Shown: positions 36,367 through 44,796 of the stretch, one piece after another | How the letters are laid out: each line of letters begins with the position of its first letter | Numbering within the stretch: the first letter of the stretch is position 1 | Assembly: GCF_000186865.1 (NCBI RefSeq) | Contig: NW_008705566.1 | Coordinates: 1,853,699-1,917,698 of the forward strand | Length of the DNA: 64,000 nt | Direction of reading: 5' to 3' | From: Aureococcus anophagefferens | Taxonomy: Eukaryota > Sar > Pelagophyceae > Pelagomonadales > Pelagomonadaceae | Made by a program: the position numbers and the translations under genes | The notes under the pieces: generated by a model | Told to the model about the DNA's origin: nothing | Seen by the model: the letters and a program-made list of their open reading frames with translations, nothing else | Databases searched by the model: none

Positions 36367-37300
36367 GCGCCGCCGTGCGGCTCCACGGCGTCGCGCCGCG
36401 CGTCCCGCGCGGGTGGACGAAGCCCCGCGGCGGCGCGGTCTCGAAGCGCGGCTCGCGCTCCGCGAGGTAGCGGGCGACGGACGGCAGCGCCGCGCAGTGG
36501 CGCACGAGCGCGCCGACGAGGGGGTAGGCCGCGCGGTCCGCCGGGTGGAGGTAGCCGCAGGCCTCGAAGCCCTCGACGCAGTCGAAGAAGCAGAGGTCCG
36601 CGAACGAGAGCGCGCCGCCGGCGAGGAAGGCCACGCCGCCGACCGCCGGCTGCTTCCGGAGCCAGCGCTCGAAGGTCTCGCACCACCGCGTGTGCTTCGC
36701 CGTCATGCGGTACCGCGCCGTCGCGTAGCAGACGCACAACCCGAGGCAGTTGCGGCCGGGGCAGACCGCGTCGCAGAAATAGCGCGCCAGCCACGACCCG
36801 TAGTACAACTCGTCGTACATCTCCTGGATCGAGCAGCACGCCGACGTCGCCAGCGACAGCGCCGCGGGATCCGATGGCGCCAACCCGGTGGCCAACCCGC
36901 AGTACTGGGCCGCGGCGACGGTCTGGGCGACGCTCACGCAGGCGCCGCCGCGCGCGTGCTGGACGACGGGCGCCTGGTCGAAGGCGAGCGGCGACGCGTC
37001 GCCGAGGGCCGCGCTCTTGTAGGGCAGCAGGCCCGCGGGGAACTCGAGGCGCACGTCGTCGAAGGGGACGTCCTGGCTCGCGAGGATGAGCCGCAGGCAC
37101 TCGCCGCGGTTCGCGGCGTCGAAGTAGATGACGCGCCAGCCGGCCCGCGGCTCCAGGGGCAGCAGGGGCTCCAGCGGTTCGGGCTCCGGGGCCGCCTGGC
37201 CGACCCGGAAGAGGCGCATGATGCGCGCGAAGAGCCGGCCGAGCTCGTAGCGCACGGCCAGGTTCGCGGCCCAGAGGATCTCGACGGCCGCGGCGAGCAT
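36344..37300 (-). CDS. Glutathione S-transferase-like protein with N-terminal anchor
   Basis: The protein has 318 residues. An N-terminal hydrophobic/basic segment (MLAAAVEILWAANLAVRYEL) and a Pro-Glu-Leu linker precede a thioredoxin-fold domain. That domain opens WRVIYFDAANRGECLRLILA, which follows the Tyr- and Arg-containing glutathione site of sigma/alpha-like GSTs. An all-helical C-terminal domain ends SFADLCFFDCVEGFEACGYL, the usual GST folding motif. A Cys-rich insertion (CDAVCPGRNCLGLCVCYA) in the middle is unusual. The anchor suggests a membrane-associated enzyme. Substrates are unknown. Confidence 0.82.
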   Translation of the reverse strand: MLAAAVEILWAANLAVRYELGRLFARIMRLFRVGQAAPEPEPLEPLLPLEPRAGWRVIYFDAANRGECLRLILASQDVPFDDVRLEFPAGLLPYKSAALGDASPLAFDQAPVVQHARGGACVSVAQTVAAAQYCGLATGLAPSDPAALSLATSACCSIQEMYDELYYGSWLARYFCDAVCPGRNCLGLCVCYATARYRMTAKHTRWCETFERWLRKQPAVGGVAFLAGGALSFADLCFFDCVEGFEACGYLHPADRAAYPLVGALVRHCAALPSVARYLAEREPRFETAPPRGFVHPRGTRGATPWSRTAARRKGKAA

Positions 37301-37670
37301 TAGTAGTGGTTTTTGTCGGGCTGCTGCCTTTTCTTTCTTGGGCTTGGGCTGCTGCCTTTTCTTCTTGGTCCGAGCTTTGGTCTTTTAAAAAAAAAAAGTC
37401 TACTGGGGTCAGCGCTGTCGCCGCGACGACTCTGTCCTCGACGACTCCGTCACCGAGCTGGACGACGGGCAGCCTCAGGCCGCGGACCAGACTCGATGGG
37501 GAGCGGCAACAAAGCAGGGTGAACGTCAACGTCTGGTTGGTTGACATAACGGGGCGATCGATAGTCGGCTGCCTTCGGCCGTCGCAGCGCCGACGCGGTC
37601 GCTGCCGACGGCAAAAGAGCACACCGCTGGTCGCCGAACGCGTCTCGTGACACGCGCTGCGAAAGACGCG
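37301..37670. other. Divergent promoter region with short repeats
   Basis: 370 bp between the GST and FKBP genes. A 23-24-bp direct repeat (GGGCTGCTGCCTTTTCTT...) lies at 37318-37341 and 37346-37368, and an 11-A tract is at 37387-37397. No gene seen. Confidence 0.55.
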
Positions 37671-38856
37671 ATGGCCGACAACGAGCTCTACGCCGAGATG
37701 GAGGAGACGTGGGGCAAGCGCGCGGCGCGGGGCATGCGCACCTGCGTGCGCGGGCGCGAGGTCCTCGTCGACGGCCGGACCGGCGACGCGGCGCTCGACG
37801 CCGCGCCGGCGAGCGACGAGGGCCCCGAGGCCGTCTTCCTCCGGGAGTTGGCCGCGACGCGTAAAGCCAAGGAGGAGGCGAAGAAGGAGCAGCAGGGCGG
37901 CTCGCGCGCGGCCCAGCGGCGGCGGAAGCGCGGCGGCGCGTCCCAGTCGCCCGCGCCGCCCGCGGATCGGAACGCCGCCGACGACGCGAAGGCGCTCAAG
38001 GAGGCGAACGTCCCGGACGCGAAGCCCGAAGCGAAGAAGCCGAAGACGCCCCGGGAGCCCAAGGAGCCCAGGGCCAAGAAGCAGAAGAAGTCGCCGGACC
38101 AGCGGAGCCTCTTCATGACGTCCCCCACGTCCCACCTCCTCGGCGGCAAGACGTCCAAGGCCGACGCGGCGAAGCAGCGCGAGCTCTCCATGGCGCCGCG
38201 GAACGTCGGCGGCGGCCTCTGGGTCCGCGACACGGCGCTCGGCTGTGTGCAAATCAAATCTTCAACCCGACTTCAATGTGCGCGTATTCGAATGGTTTGA
38301 CACGAGCACTTCCGCCGTGCTTCGAGAACTCGCTGAGAGCAATCGATTCGTCCAAAAATCAGCCGAATCGACTTCGATTCGACCGAGCTCGAGAATTCTG
38401 AAGTTTGGCCCCGACGTCCCAGCTCACTGGTTGATTTGCACACAGGCGCTCGGGCCCGACGGCGCGCCCGAGGCGTCCGGCTGCGTCTCCGTCGGCGTGC
38501 TCTACACGGCGCGGCTCCACGCGACGAAGAAGCGCTTCGACCACCGGTCGAACCCGAACTCGCCCTTCGTGTTCCCGTTGGGGCGGAAGGTCGTCGTCGA
38601 CGGCTTCGAGCGCGGCGTCCTCGGCATGCGCGTCGGCGGCGAGCGCGAGGTCGTCGTGCCGCCGGACCTCGGCTACGGCGCCGAGGGCGCGCCGCCCAAG
38701 GTCCCGGGCGGCGCGACGCTGCACTTCACGATCAAGCTCGTCCGCGTCGGCGACGCCGACGGCGCGACCGCCAAGGCCGAGCCGACGCTGCGGCGCCGCG
38801 CGCGCGGCGCGCGCGGCGGCGCGCGCGCGCACAAGAAGCGCAACGCCGCGGCATGA
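37671..38856 (+). CDS. FKBP-type peptidyl-prolyl isomerase with basic N-terminus, introner-split
   Basis: Exon 1 is 37671-38234 and exon 2 is 38446-38856. The 211-nt intron between them is an introner with a GC donor and CACAG acceptor. The joined protein has 324 residues. Its first ~190 are charged and low-complexity (KKPKTPREPKEPRAKKQKKS), with a nuclear-type basic cluster. The C-terminal domain is FKBP: GVLYTARLHATKKRFDHRSN, FVFPLGRKVVVDGFERGVLG, MRVGGEREVVVPPDLGYGAE, ATLHFTIKLVRVG. Basic N-terminal extensions of this kind occur in nuclear FKBPs that act on histones and ribosome biogenesis; that role is inferred. It ends in an Arg/Ala-rich tail. Confidence 0.9.
38243..38445 (+). mobile_element. 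Introner element in the FKBP gene
   Basis: The element is 203 bp with perfect 15-bp terminal inverted repeats (CTGTGTGCAAATCAA at the left, its exact complement at the right). It is flanked by the 8-bp duplication GCGCTCGG (38235-38242 and 38446-38453). It runs in the same direction as the host gene. The intron is the left duplication plus the element. Confidence 0.95.
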
Positions 38857-38941
38857 GAGAGGGGTGGTCCCCCCCCCCGGGAGGCGTCCGACGACGCTCC
38901 GGCGCGCGACCCCGAGCTCGGTCCGCCGCGCCCCGCTAACC

Positions 38942-40387
38942 TTATGACACGTTACACAGCGAGTTGAGGAGCGCGTTCAGGTCCGCGAGGCCGACGGCGT
39001 TGCCGACGTAGTACGGCGCGCCGAGCTTCCGCGACGGCCCGGTCCGCGGGTGGACGACCCAGGGGCACGCGCCGCCGACGCCGCCGCCGCAGCAGGCGCC
39101 GCCGGGGCACGTCCCGGCCTCGTCCACGCTCGCGGCGCCGTGGGCGAAGCTGGAGAAGCCGATGTAGTGGTGCGCGCTGTTCGCGTCGAAGAAGCGGGGG
39201 AGCGTGATGCCGAAGGTGTCGTGGACGTCGTAGCGCGACCGTCGCAGGTGCGCGAGCTGGAGCGCGTGGGCCTTCGCCAGCTTCGCGTTCGTGCGGTACT
39301 CGACTTCGCGGTCGTCGTGGCGGCGGAAGGAGTAGGCCGGATTCGTCCGCCAGACCAATCGCGTCGTCTCGGGCGCCGCCGCGGCGAGCGCGTCGACGAA
39401 CGCCTTCCACGCGTCCACGTAGGCCTCGACGTTCACGTCGCGCAGGTCCCAGTGGCCCATGTTCACGACGACGACGTCGGGCGCCGCGGCGAGGATCGCG
39501 GCGACGAGGGACCCGTCGTCCCGGGGCACCTTGTTCGCGGCGAGGAAGCGGACGTCGCCGCGGCTCCGGATCGTCCAGTTGCCCGCCTTCGTCGTCGCGT
39601 CGGGGCCTACGAAGGGCGACGGGGTCGGAGTTCTTCCGGCGAGAATTGCGCGAAAAAGCACTCCCGTCGCTCGACGCCGGTCGGGGCCGGCGGGCTGGGG
39701 CTGCGGCGCCAGCGCGTCGGCGACGAGGCGCGTGTGCGAATCGCCGACGAAGAGCACCGTCCGTCCCGCGAGGCATCGCGTCGCCTCGTCGCGGTCGTAG
39801 ACTCGGGGCGCGCACCGCGACGGGGCCCAGGCGAGCGCGCCGTCCCGGAAGGTCCAGCGCCCGACGTCGGCGCGGTGCCTTCGAGACGCGAAGGACGAGC
39901 ACGGCCGCGAGGCGTCGACGGCGCGCGCGGCGGCGTCGACGGACGGGAGCCCCCGCGTCGCCGTCAGCGGCCGGCAGAGCGGCCGCGGCTGCCGCCCCGG
40001 CGCCGCGCCGGGCGCGAAGGCCAGCGTCTCGTTCTCGAACATGAGCAGCACCTCTAACGCGTACGCGCCGGCGTCGCGGACGTCGCAGCGCAAGGCGTAG
40101 CCGTCGCTCGCGGCGTCGACGGCGCAGGGGGCCAACGACGGGCCGACGAGGCGCGCGGCGAGGGACGCGCCGGGGCCCACCGTCGTCGTTATGTTGCAGC
40201 GCGCGGTGCTCCCCTCCATGACGAGTGGGCTCATGACCCACCGCCCGCCTGCGGCTGGGACCGGTCCGCCGCGGCAGAACTTGGCCACATCGTCCGGCGT
40301 GCCGTTCCAGATGGTCGGCGGGCCCAGGGTCGCCGCGATTGGGCTGCTTGCAGCGACGCTCGCCGCGACGGCGAGCAGCCGGATCAT
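38942..40387 (-). CDS. Secreted PC-esterase / TBL-like SGNH protein
   Basis: The protein has 481 residues. The signal peptide is MIRLLAVAASVAASSPIAAT. After an unassigned region with N-glycosylation sites comes GRWTFRDGALAWAPSRCAPR and LAGRTVLFVGDSHTRLVADA. This is the block I nucleophile (GDSH, Ser) of PC-esterase/TBL-type SGNH hydrolases. VVVVNMGHWD follows in the middle and a C-terminal D-x2-H-like region before YIGFSSFAHG. A Cys-rich loop (GTCPGGACCGGGVGGACPW) lies near the end. Plant members O-acetylate wall polysaccharides. An extracellular or Golgi role on glycans is likely here, and the exact reaction is unknown. Confidence 0.82.
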   Translation of the reverse strand: MIRLLAVAASVAASSPIAATLGPPTIWNGTPDDVAKFCRGGPVPAAGGRWVMSPLVMEGSTARCNITTTVGPGASLAARLVGPSLAPCAVDAASDGYALRCDVRDAGAYALEVLLMFENETLAFAPGAAPGRQPRPLCRPLTATRGLPSVDAAARAVDASRPCSSFASRRHRADVGRWTFRDGALAWAPSRCAPRVYDRDEATRCLAGRTVLFVGDSHTRLVADALAPQPQPAGPDRRRATGVLFRAILAGRTPTPSPFVGPDATTKAGNWTIRSRGDVRFLAANKVPRDDGSLVAAILAAAPDVVVVNMGHWDLRDVNVEAYVDAWKAFVDALAAAAPETTRLVWRTNPAYSFRRHDDREVEYRTNAKLAKAHALQLAHLRRSRYDVHDTFGITLPRFFDANSAHHYIGFSSFAHGAASVDEAGTCPGGACCGGGVGGACPWVVHPRTGPSRKLGAPYYVGNAVGLADLNALLNSLCNVS

Positions 40388-40475
40388 TGGAGCTGCCTCA
40401 TGGCTGCGCCCGGCCCATCGTCACCTTTACATCTGCAACATGCATTTGAGCACTCTCATTGCAGTGTGTCGTGGC

Positions 40476-41109
40476 ATGGCTCGTGCTCGTGTGCTCAAGG
40501 TCGTCAACGCAGCGTCAACAGCAAAAAGCGCAAGCCATGCGCATGTCTGAAACACACACGCAATCGTAGGTCTTGCTCGCGTGCCTCGCCGCAGCCTCGG
40601 CGTTCGTCCCGGCGCCCGTCGCCAAGGCGCGCCTCGCGCCGCTGCAGGCGGAGAAGACCTTCGTGGAGACGGTGCAGACGGCGATCCGCATCTTCCAGGA
40701 GTCGACGTCGCAGGGCGCGGACTTTAAGCAGGCCGTCGCCGACGCGCTCGCGGGCGAGTACGACCGCGCCGCGGCCCAGGCGACGCTCGACGACTACGTC
40801 GCCTCGGCGCCCTGCGTCGTCTTCACCTGGAAGCCGTCGCCCTTCAGCCAGAAGGCGCTCAAGTACCTGGACGTCGCCGGCGCGGACGTCAAAAACGTGC
40901 GCCTCGACGACCCCTGGGCCGAGGGCAACCCGCTGCGCGCGGAGCTCGGGCGCATGGTCGGCCGCACGTCCGTGCCCTCCGTCTTCATCGGCGGCAAGTA
41001 CGTCGGCGGCTTCGACGGCGGCGTCTCCGAGGACCAGCCGGGCATCCTCGACCTCGCCTTCCAGGGCAAGCTCCGGCCGCTCCTCGAGGACGCGGGCGCG
41101 CTGAAGTAA
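40476..41109 (+). CDS. Plastid-targeted glutaredoxin-like protein lacking active-site cysteines, two exons
   Basis: Exon 1 is only 24 nt (40476-40499) and exon 2 is 40570-41109, with a 70-nt GT-AG intron. Exon 2 alone has no ATG. The join makes MARARVLKVLLACLAAASAF, a signal peptide with the ASAF plastid motif at 17-20, which strongly supports it. The 187-residue protein has a helical N-terminal part and then a glutaredoxin fold: CVVFTWKPSPFSQKALKYLD and TSVPSVFIGGKYVGGFDGGV. The redox site CPFC/CPYC of the family is SPFS here, with both cysteines replaced by serine, so classical disulfide exchange is impossible. The glutathione-binding TVP-like and GG motifs are kept. Confidence 0.86.
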
Positions 41110-41210
41110 GGAGGACAACCCAAACGCAAGTTCAAAGGGCAGTTCGGTTAAAGAAGCCCACGCGCGCGCGAGGAACGCCGCGCGGGGTGGAAAGAGGGGC
41201 GCGAATTCGG

Positions 41211-42254
41211 TCAGACGACGGCGGCGGGGTCCTCGGGGTCCGCGGCCGCGCGCGGGTCCTCGTCGCCGTCGGCGGGCGCGGTCGAGGGCGCGACGGACAC
41301 GTTCGACGGCGACGGCGGCGCGGGCGTCGCCGGCGGCGTCGGGTCCGCGGCGGCCGGGCTCGGCGGCGCCGCCGGCGCCGCCGGCGGCGGCGCGGGCTTG
41401 GCCGGCGGCGGGTCCGCCATGTCGTTCGGCGGCGCGATGGGGCCCGGGCTGATCTCCCACGTCGCGACCTTGTAGCCCATGACGCGGTGGAAGTCGCGGT
41501 ACTTGACGTCCGTCGGGAGGAGGTACATGGGCCAGGGGTCGACGCCGAAGACGTCGACCCAGGGCACGGGCGCGAAGTTGCCCTTGGGGCCCCGCTTGCG
41601 CATGCGGTCGATCGTGCCGATGCCCGTGACGATCGCGTAGATCTGGTTGTACATCATCGTCGCGACGAACATGAGCGTCGCGATGGACACGGCCAGCAGC
41701 GCCGCGACGAGGCCGCTGCAGGCCGCCGACGGGTACGTCGTGCCGTTCGAGTAGTTGGTCGCGATGAGCGCCAACGCGTAGACCGCCTCGACGATCGTGT
41801 AGAGCAGGAAGAGCATGAAGTGCTTCTGGTTGTTCGCGCCGATGCAGTTGTTCATCCAGGGGCAGTGGTGGTCCATGCGCACGATGCACCGGTTGCAGAT
41901 GCGGCAGTGGTGGGACCGCGGCGGTTTGTACGCGTCGCAGCGGCCGCAGATCGTCTCCGGGATGCCGCTCTCGCTCGCGCGGATGAGGGGCTGCGCGTGG
42001 CGCGGCACGGCGCCGGGGTTCGTGAACATGGTCTTGAGCTGGCTGATCAACGCCATGAAGCTCAGGAAGAAGTAGAGCGGCACGTTGTAGATGCCCCAGC
42101 CGCCGACGACGGCGACGTAGACGACGACGATGTCGCTGTAGAGCGTCAGCACCCAGAGCATGGACGACATGACGGCGCCGGGGTTGTCCCGCTTGTTGCA
42201 CCAGTAGCGCGCCCCCTCGTGCGTCCCGCAGACCGCGGCATCGAGCTCGTCCAT
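41211..42254 (-). CDS. DHHC-type protein S-palmitoyltransferase
   Basis: The protein has 347 residues from the ATG at 42254. Two N-terminal TM segments are followed by the Cys-rich domain ([20 protein letters not shown]) with the catalytic DHHC in [20 protein letters not shown]. Two more TM segments follow ([20 protein letters not shown] and [20 protein letters not shown]), then a cytosolic tail that is Pro/Ala-rich at the end. The enzyme attaches palmitate to protein cysteines at endomembranes. All metal-binding Cys/His appear intact. Length and topology are standard. Confidence 0.95.
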   Translation of the reverse strand: MDELDAAVCGTHEGARYWCNKRDNPGAVMSSMLWVLTLYSDIVVVYVAVVGGWGIYNVPLYFFLSFMALISQLKTMFTNPGAVPRHAQPLIRASESGIPETICGRCDAYKPPRSHHCRICNRCIVRMDHHCPWMNNCIGANNQKHFMLFLLYTIVEAVYALALIATNYSNGTTYPSAACSGLVAALLAVSIATLMFVATMMYNQIYAIVTGIGTIDRMRKRGPKGNFAPVPWVDVFGVDPWPMYLLPTDVKYRDFHRVMGYKVATWEISPGPIAPPNDMADPPPAKPAPPPAAPAAPPSPAAADPTPPATPAPPSPSNVSVAPSTAPADGDEDPRAAADPEDPAAVV

Positions 42255-42627
42255 CGTTTCCAATCGGTTTTCGATCCGCGCTCAGTCAGGCGGCGGGGTG
42301 CGGAGTCGCGCGGGGACCGCCGGCCGCCGTCCGCCGGGGCCGCGGGCGCCCGCTGGCGTCGCGCGGCGCGTCGGGGCGGTCGGCGGGGGGGGGGCGGATA
42401 GCGGCTGCCAAAGCCAAGACGGGCGACTATTGGCGCCCAAGTCCTTGCCACAGTCGATGTATGACGAAATTCCTGTTTCGATGAAGATCTTGAAGTGGAT
42501 ACAGGCCTGGATACAGCTTGCAATGCCGTGCGGCGCCGGCGAGCCGCGAGGTCACTCGTCGCGACACGCGCACCCTCCCTCGTCCTTCGTCTTCGGTGTA
42601 TCCAGACATAAGGACCGCGCGAGTCTT
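42255..42627. other. Intergenic, no gene seen
   Basis: 373 bp between two - strand genes. It holds a short G run (near 42387-42396) and a repeated GGATACAG (near 42495-42514). I see no coding or RNA gene. Confidence 0.45.
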
Positions 42628-44577
42628 TCACGCGCGCTCGAAGAGGAAGGGGTGGAGCTTGGCCGTGGTCGCGCTGGGCCGCGCGTCCGGGTCGATGGCG
42701 AGGAGCTCCTGGACGAAGTCGACGAAGGCGTCGTCGGGCGGGAGGTGGAGGCGGCGCGCGAGGGTCGTGTGCTGCGGGAAGACGACGACGAGGGCCTCCT
42801 CGGGCCGCTCGGCCGAGGACGCGGAGTCGTCGTCGCGCGCGGCGTCGCGGCGGCCCGAGTCGAAGCGCTCGTAGACGTGGCCGCTCCGCGTGAAGAAGGC
42901 CGCGCGGTTCGGCGCCCGCTCGACCATGGCCCGCGGGATGGGGCCCAGGATGCCCTGGAGCCGCGCGAGCATCGTCGCGACGGAGTCGTTCTGCAGCAGG
43001 ACGTAGCCGCCCCAGACCTCCGCGAGCACGCAGCCCAGGGACCAGACGTCGACGCCGGCGTCGTAGTCGAGGCCGAGCACGACCTCCGGCGCGCGGTAGG
43101 ACCGCGACTGGACGTAGGTCGCCAGGCGGTCGCTCGCGAAGCACGAGCTCCCGAAGTCGATGATTTTGACGGACCCGGCCTCGTAGTCCTCCAAGACGAT
43201 GTTCTCGGGCTTGATGTCGCAGTGGATGATGCCCAGCGACGCGCAGTAGGCCAGCGCCGCCAGGCACTGGCCGGCGATGGTGCGCACGCGGCCCCGCGTG
43301 AAGTAGCGCTCGTCGCGGTCCCGACAGAGCTTGCCGTACTCGTACAAATTCTCCTTGAGCAGCTCCGTGACGATGACCAAATGCTCGCGAAAATAAAACG
43401 CGTCGAGCAACGTCACGACTCTCGAACAGCCGCCGCCCGCGCCGAGGTACCGCAATAATTTGATCTCGTCGAGCGACTGGTCGAAGAAGTCCTTGTTGTT
43501 CTTCACTACTTTCAAACAGACGCGCCGCCCGGAAACGCCCGGCGCGTGGTCGACGGCGGCGTAGGCGCTCGAGAAGGCCGCGCGGCCCACGAGGGCCTCG
43601 ACCTCGTAGCGGCCCGCGAGCGACGACCCCGGCTGGGCCGCGAGGTCCTTGCCGAGCTCGAAGCCCGTCTTCAGCTGGTCGAAGACGACGCGCAGCGGGA
43701 AGCTGCCGAGGGCCGACGCGCACCCGGGCGGCGCGTCGTCCGCGGCGAGGCTCGCGGCCGCGCGGCGGAGCGGGGAAGAGGCCGCGCGGAGCCGGTCGCG
43801 CCTCCGGCGCCGGTCGCACTCGTCGCCGCCGCTCCGTCGCGGCGGCGGCTCGAGGGGGCCGAGGCGCGCGAACTCCTCGGCGGTCACGGGCACGAGGGCG
43901 AAGCCCGGGCCGTCGTCGTCGTCCCAGTCGTCCGCGTCCGACGGTTCGCCGCCGCCGTCGCAAACGACGGACGGCCGCGACGCCTCCGAGCCGTCGTCGT
44001 CGTCGGCGACGCGCGGCGGCGAGGGCTCGCGGCGCCGCGCGCCGTCCTCGAGGGCCGCGCGGCCCAGGGCCGACGCCTCGAGGAAGCCCTCGAGCTCCGC
44101 CTCGGCCGCGCCGTCCAACACGACGCCCGCGGCGCGGCACCGCCGCGCGGCGTCGACGAGGTCCGCGACGAGCGCGGCGGCGGTCTCGGCGCCGTCGTCG
44201 CCGGCGTCCTCGGGGTCGCCGCCGCGCACCGCGCGCTCGACCTGCTCGGCCATGTCGTCGTTCCACGACACGCGCGGCGCCGGCGGCGGCGCCGCGGGCT
44301 CCGCGGCCGTCAGCGCCAGGGACGCGTAGTGCAGCTTCCGCGCGAAGTGGAAGTTCTCCTCCTCGCTCGCGTCGTCGTCGTCGTAGGACGACGCGTCGCT
44401 GCCGTCGTCCCGGCGCCGCCGCCCGTGCCGCGGCGGCGGCGCGCCGAAGGCATCGCTCGGCGGCCGCCGCCCGGCGAGGCCGTCGCGCGGCGGGCGCGAC
44501 GAGTCGGCGACGTCCGTCGACGACGTGCCCGCGTCGCTGTCCGCCGAGGGGGACCGCGCCACCGGCGAGGCGCGCAT
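42628..44577 (-). CDS. DYRK-family protein kinase
   Basis: The protein has 649 residues. The first ~310 are low-complexity, acidic and Ser/Arg/Pro-rich. The kinase domain follows: VGRAAFSSAYAAV in place of a standard Gly loop, RRVCLKVVKNNKDFFDQSLD with the ATP Lys, ENLYEYGKL, IIHCDIKPENIVL as catalytic loop, KIIDFGSSCF as DFG, and YVQSRSYRAPEVVLGLDYDA as the activation loop. The Y-x-Q-S/T-R-x-Y loop and KNNKDFFDQSLDEIKLL mark the plant-type DYRK group, which self-phosphorylates on the loop Tyr. The Gly-rich loop is degenerate (GRAAFS). A role in growth or cell-cycle control is typical of the family. Confidence 0.92.
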   Translation of the reverse strand: MRASPVARSPSADSDAGTSSTDVADSSRPPRDGLAGRRPPSDAFGAPPPRHGRRRRDDGSDASSYDDDDASEEENFHFARKLHYASLALTAAEPAAPPPAPRVSWNDDMAEQVERAVRGGDPEDAGDDGAETAAALVADLVDAARRCRAAGVVLDGAAEAELEGFLEASALGRAALEDGARRREPSPPRVADDDDGSEASRPSVVCDGGGEPSDADDWDDDDGPGFALVPVTAEEFARLGPLEPPPRRSGGDECDRRRRRDRLRAASSPLRRAAASLAADDAPPGCASALGSFPLRVVFDQLKTGFELGKDLAAQPGSSLAGRYEVEALVGRAAFSSAYAAVDHAPGVSGRRVCLKVVKNNKDFFDQSLDEIKLLRYLGAGGGCSRVVTLLDAFYFREHLVIVTELLKENLYEYGKLCRDRDERYFTRGRVRTIAGQCLAALAYCASLGIIHCDIKPENIVLEDYEAGSVKIIDFGSSCFASDRLATYVQSRSYRAPEVVLGLDYDAGVDVWSLGCVLAEVWGGYVLLQNDSVATMLARLQGILGPIPRAMVERAPNRAAFFTRSGHVYERFDSGRRDAARDDDSASSAERPEEALVVVFPQHTTLARRLHLPPDDAFVDFVQELLAIDPDARPSATTAKLHPFLFERA

Positions 44578-44796
44578 ATCGTCTCGCGACGCGAACGCAG
44601 CCCCCGAAATTGAAAACCTCCAGCTGGGACGACCGCCTCAAACATCTACCTCCACAATCTTTGCCCCGACCTAGCAAAACCTGCCATAGCTCTCCTCTCC
44701 ACAAGAAATTGTGGCCGAGCGGCGTCTCGCTGCGCCCAGTCCAACTCGCTCGGGGGCCCCGGAGGGGCGCCCGGCGCGGGCACCATCGCGAGCTAC

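Noticed and set aside
33513..38252. A 1,579-codon - strand frame reaching from the RRM gene across the hydrolase, GST and FKBP genes
   Set aside because: Only the last 346 codons look like protein. The rest is a composition shadow of genes on the other strand and of the introner.
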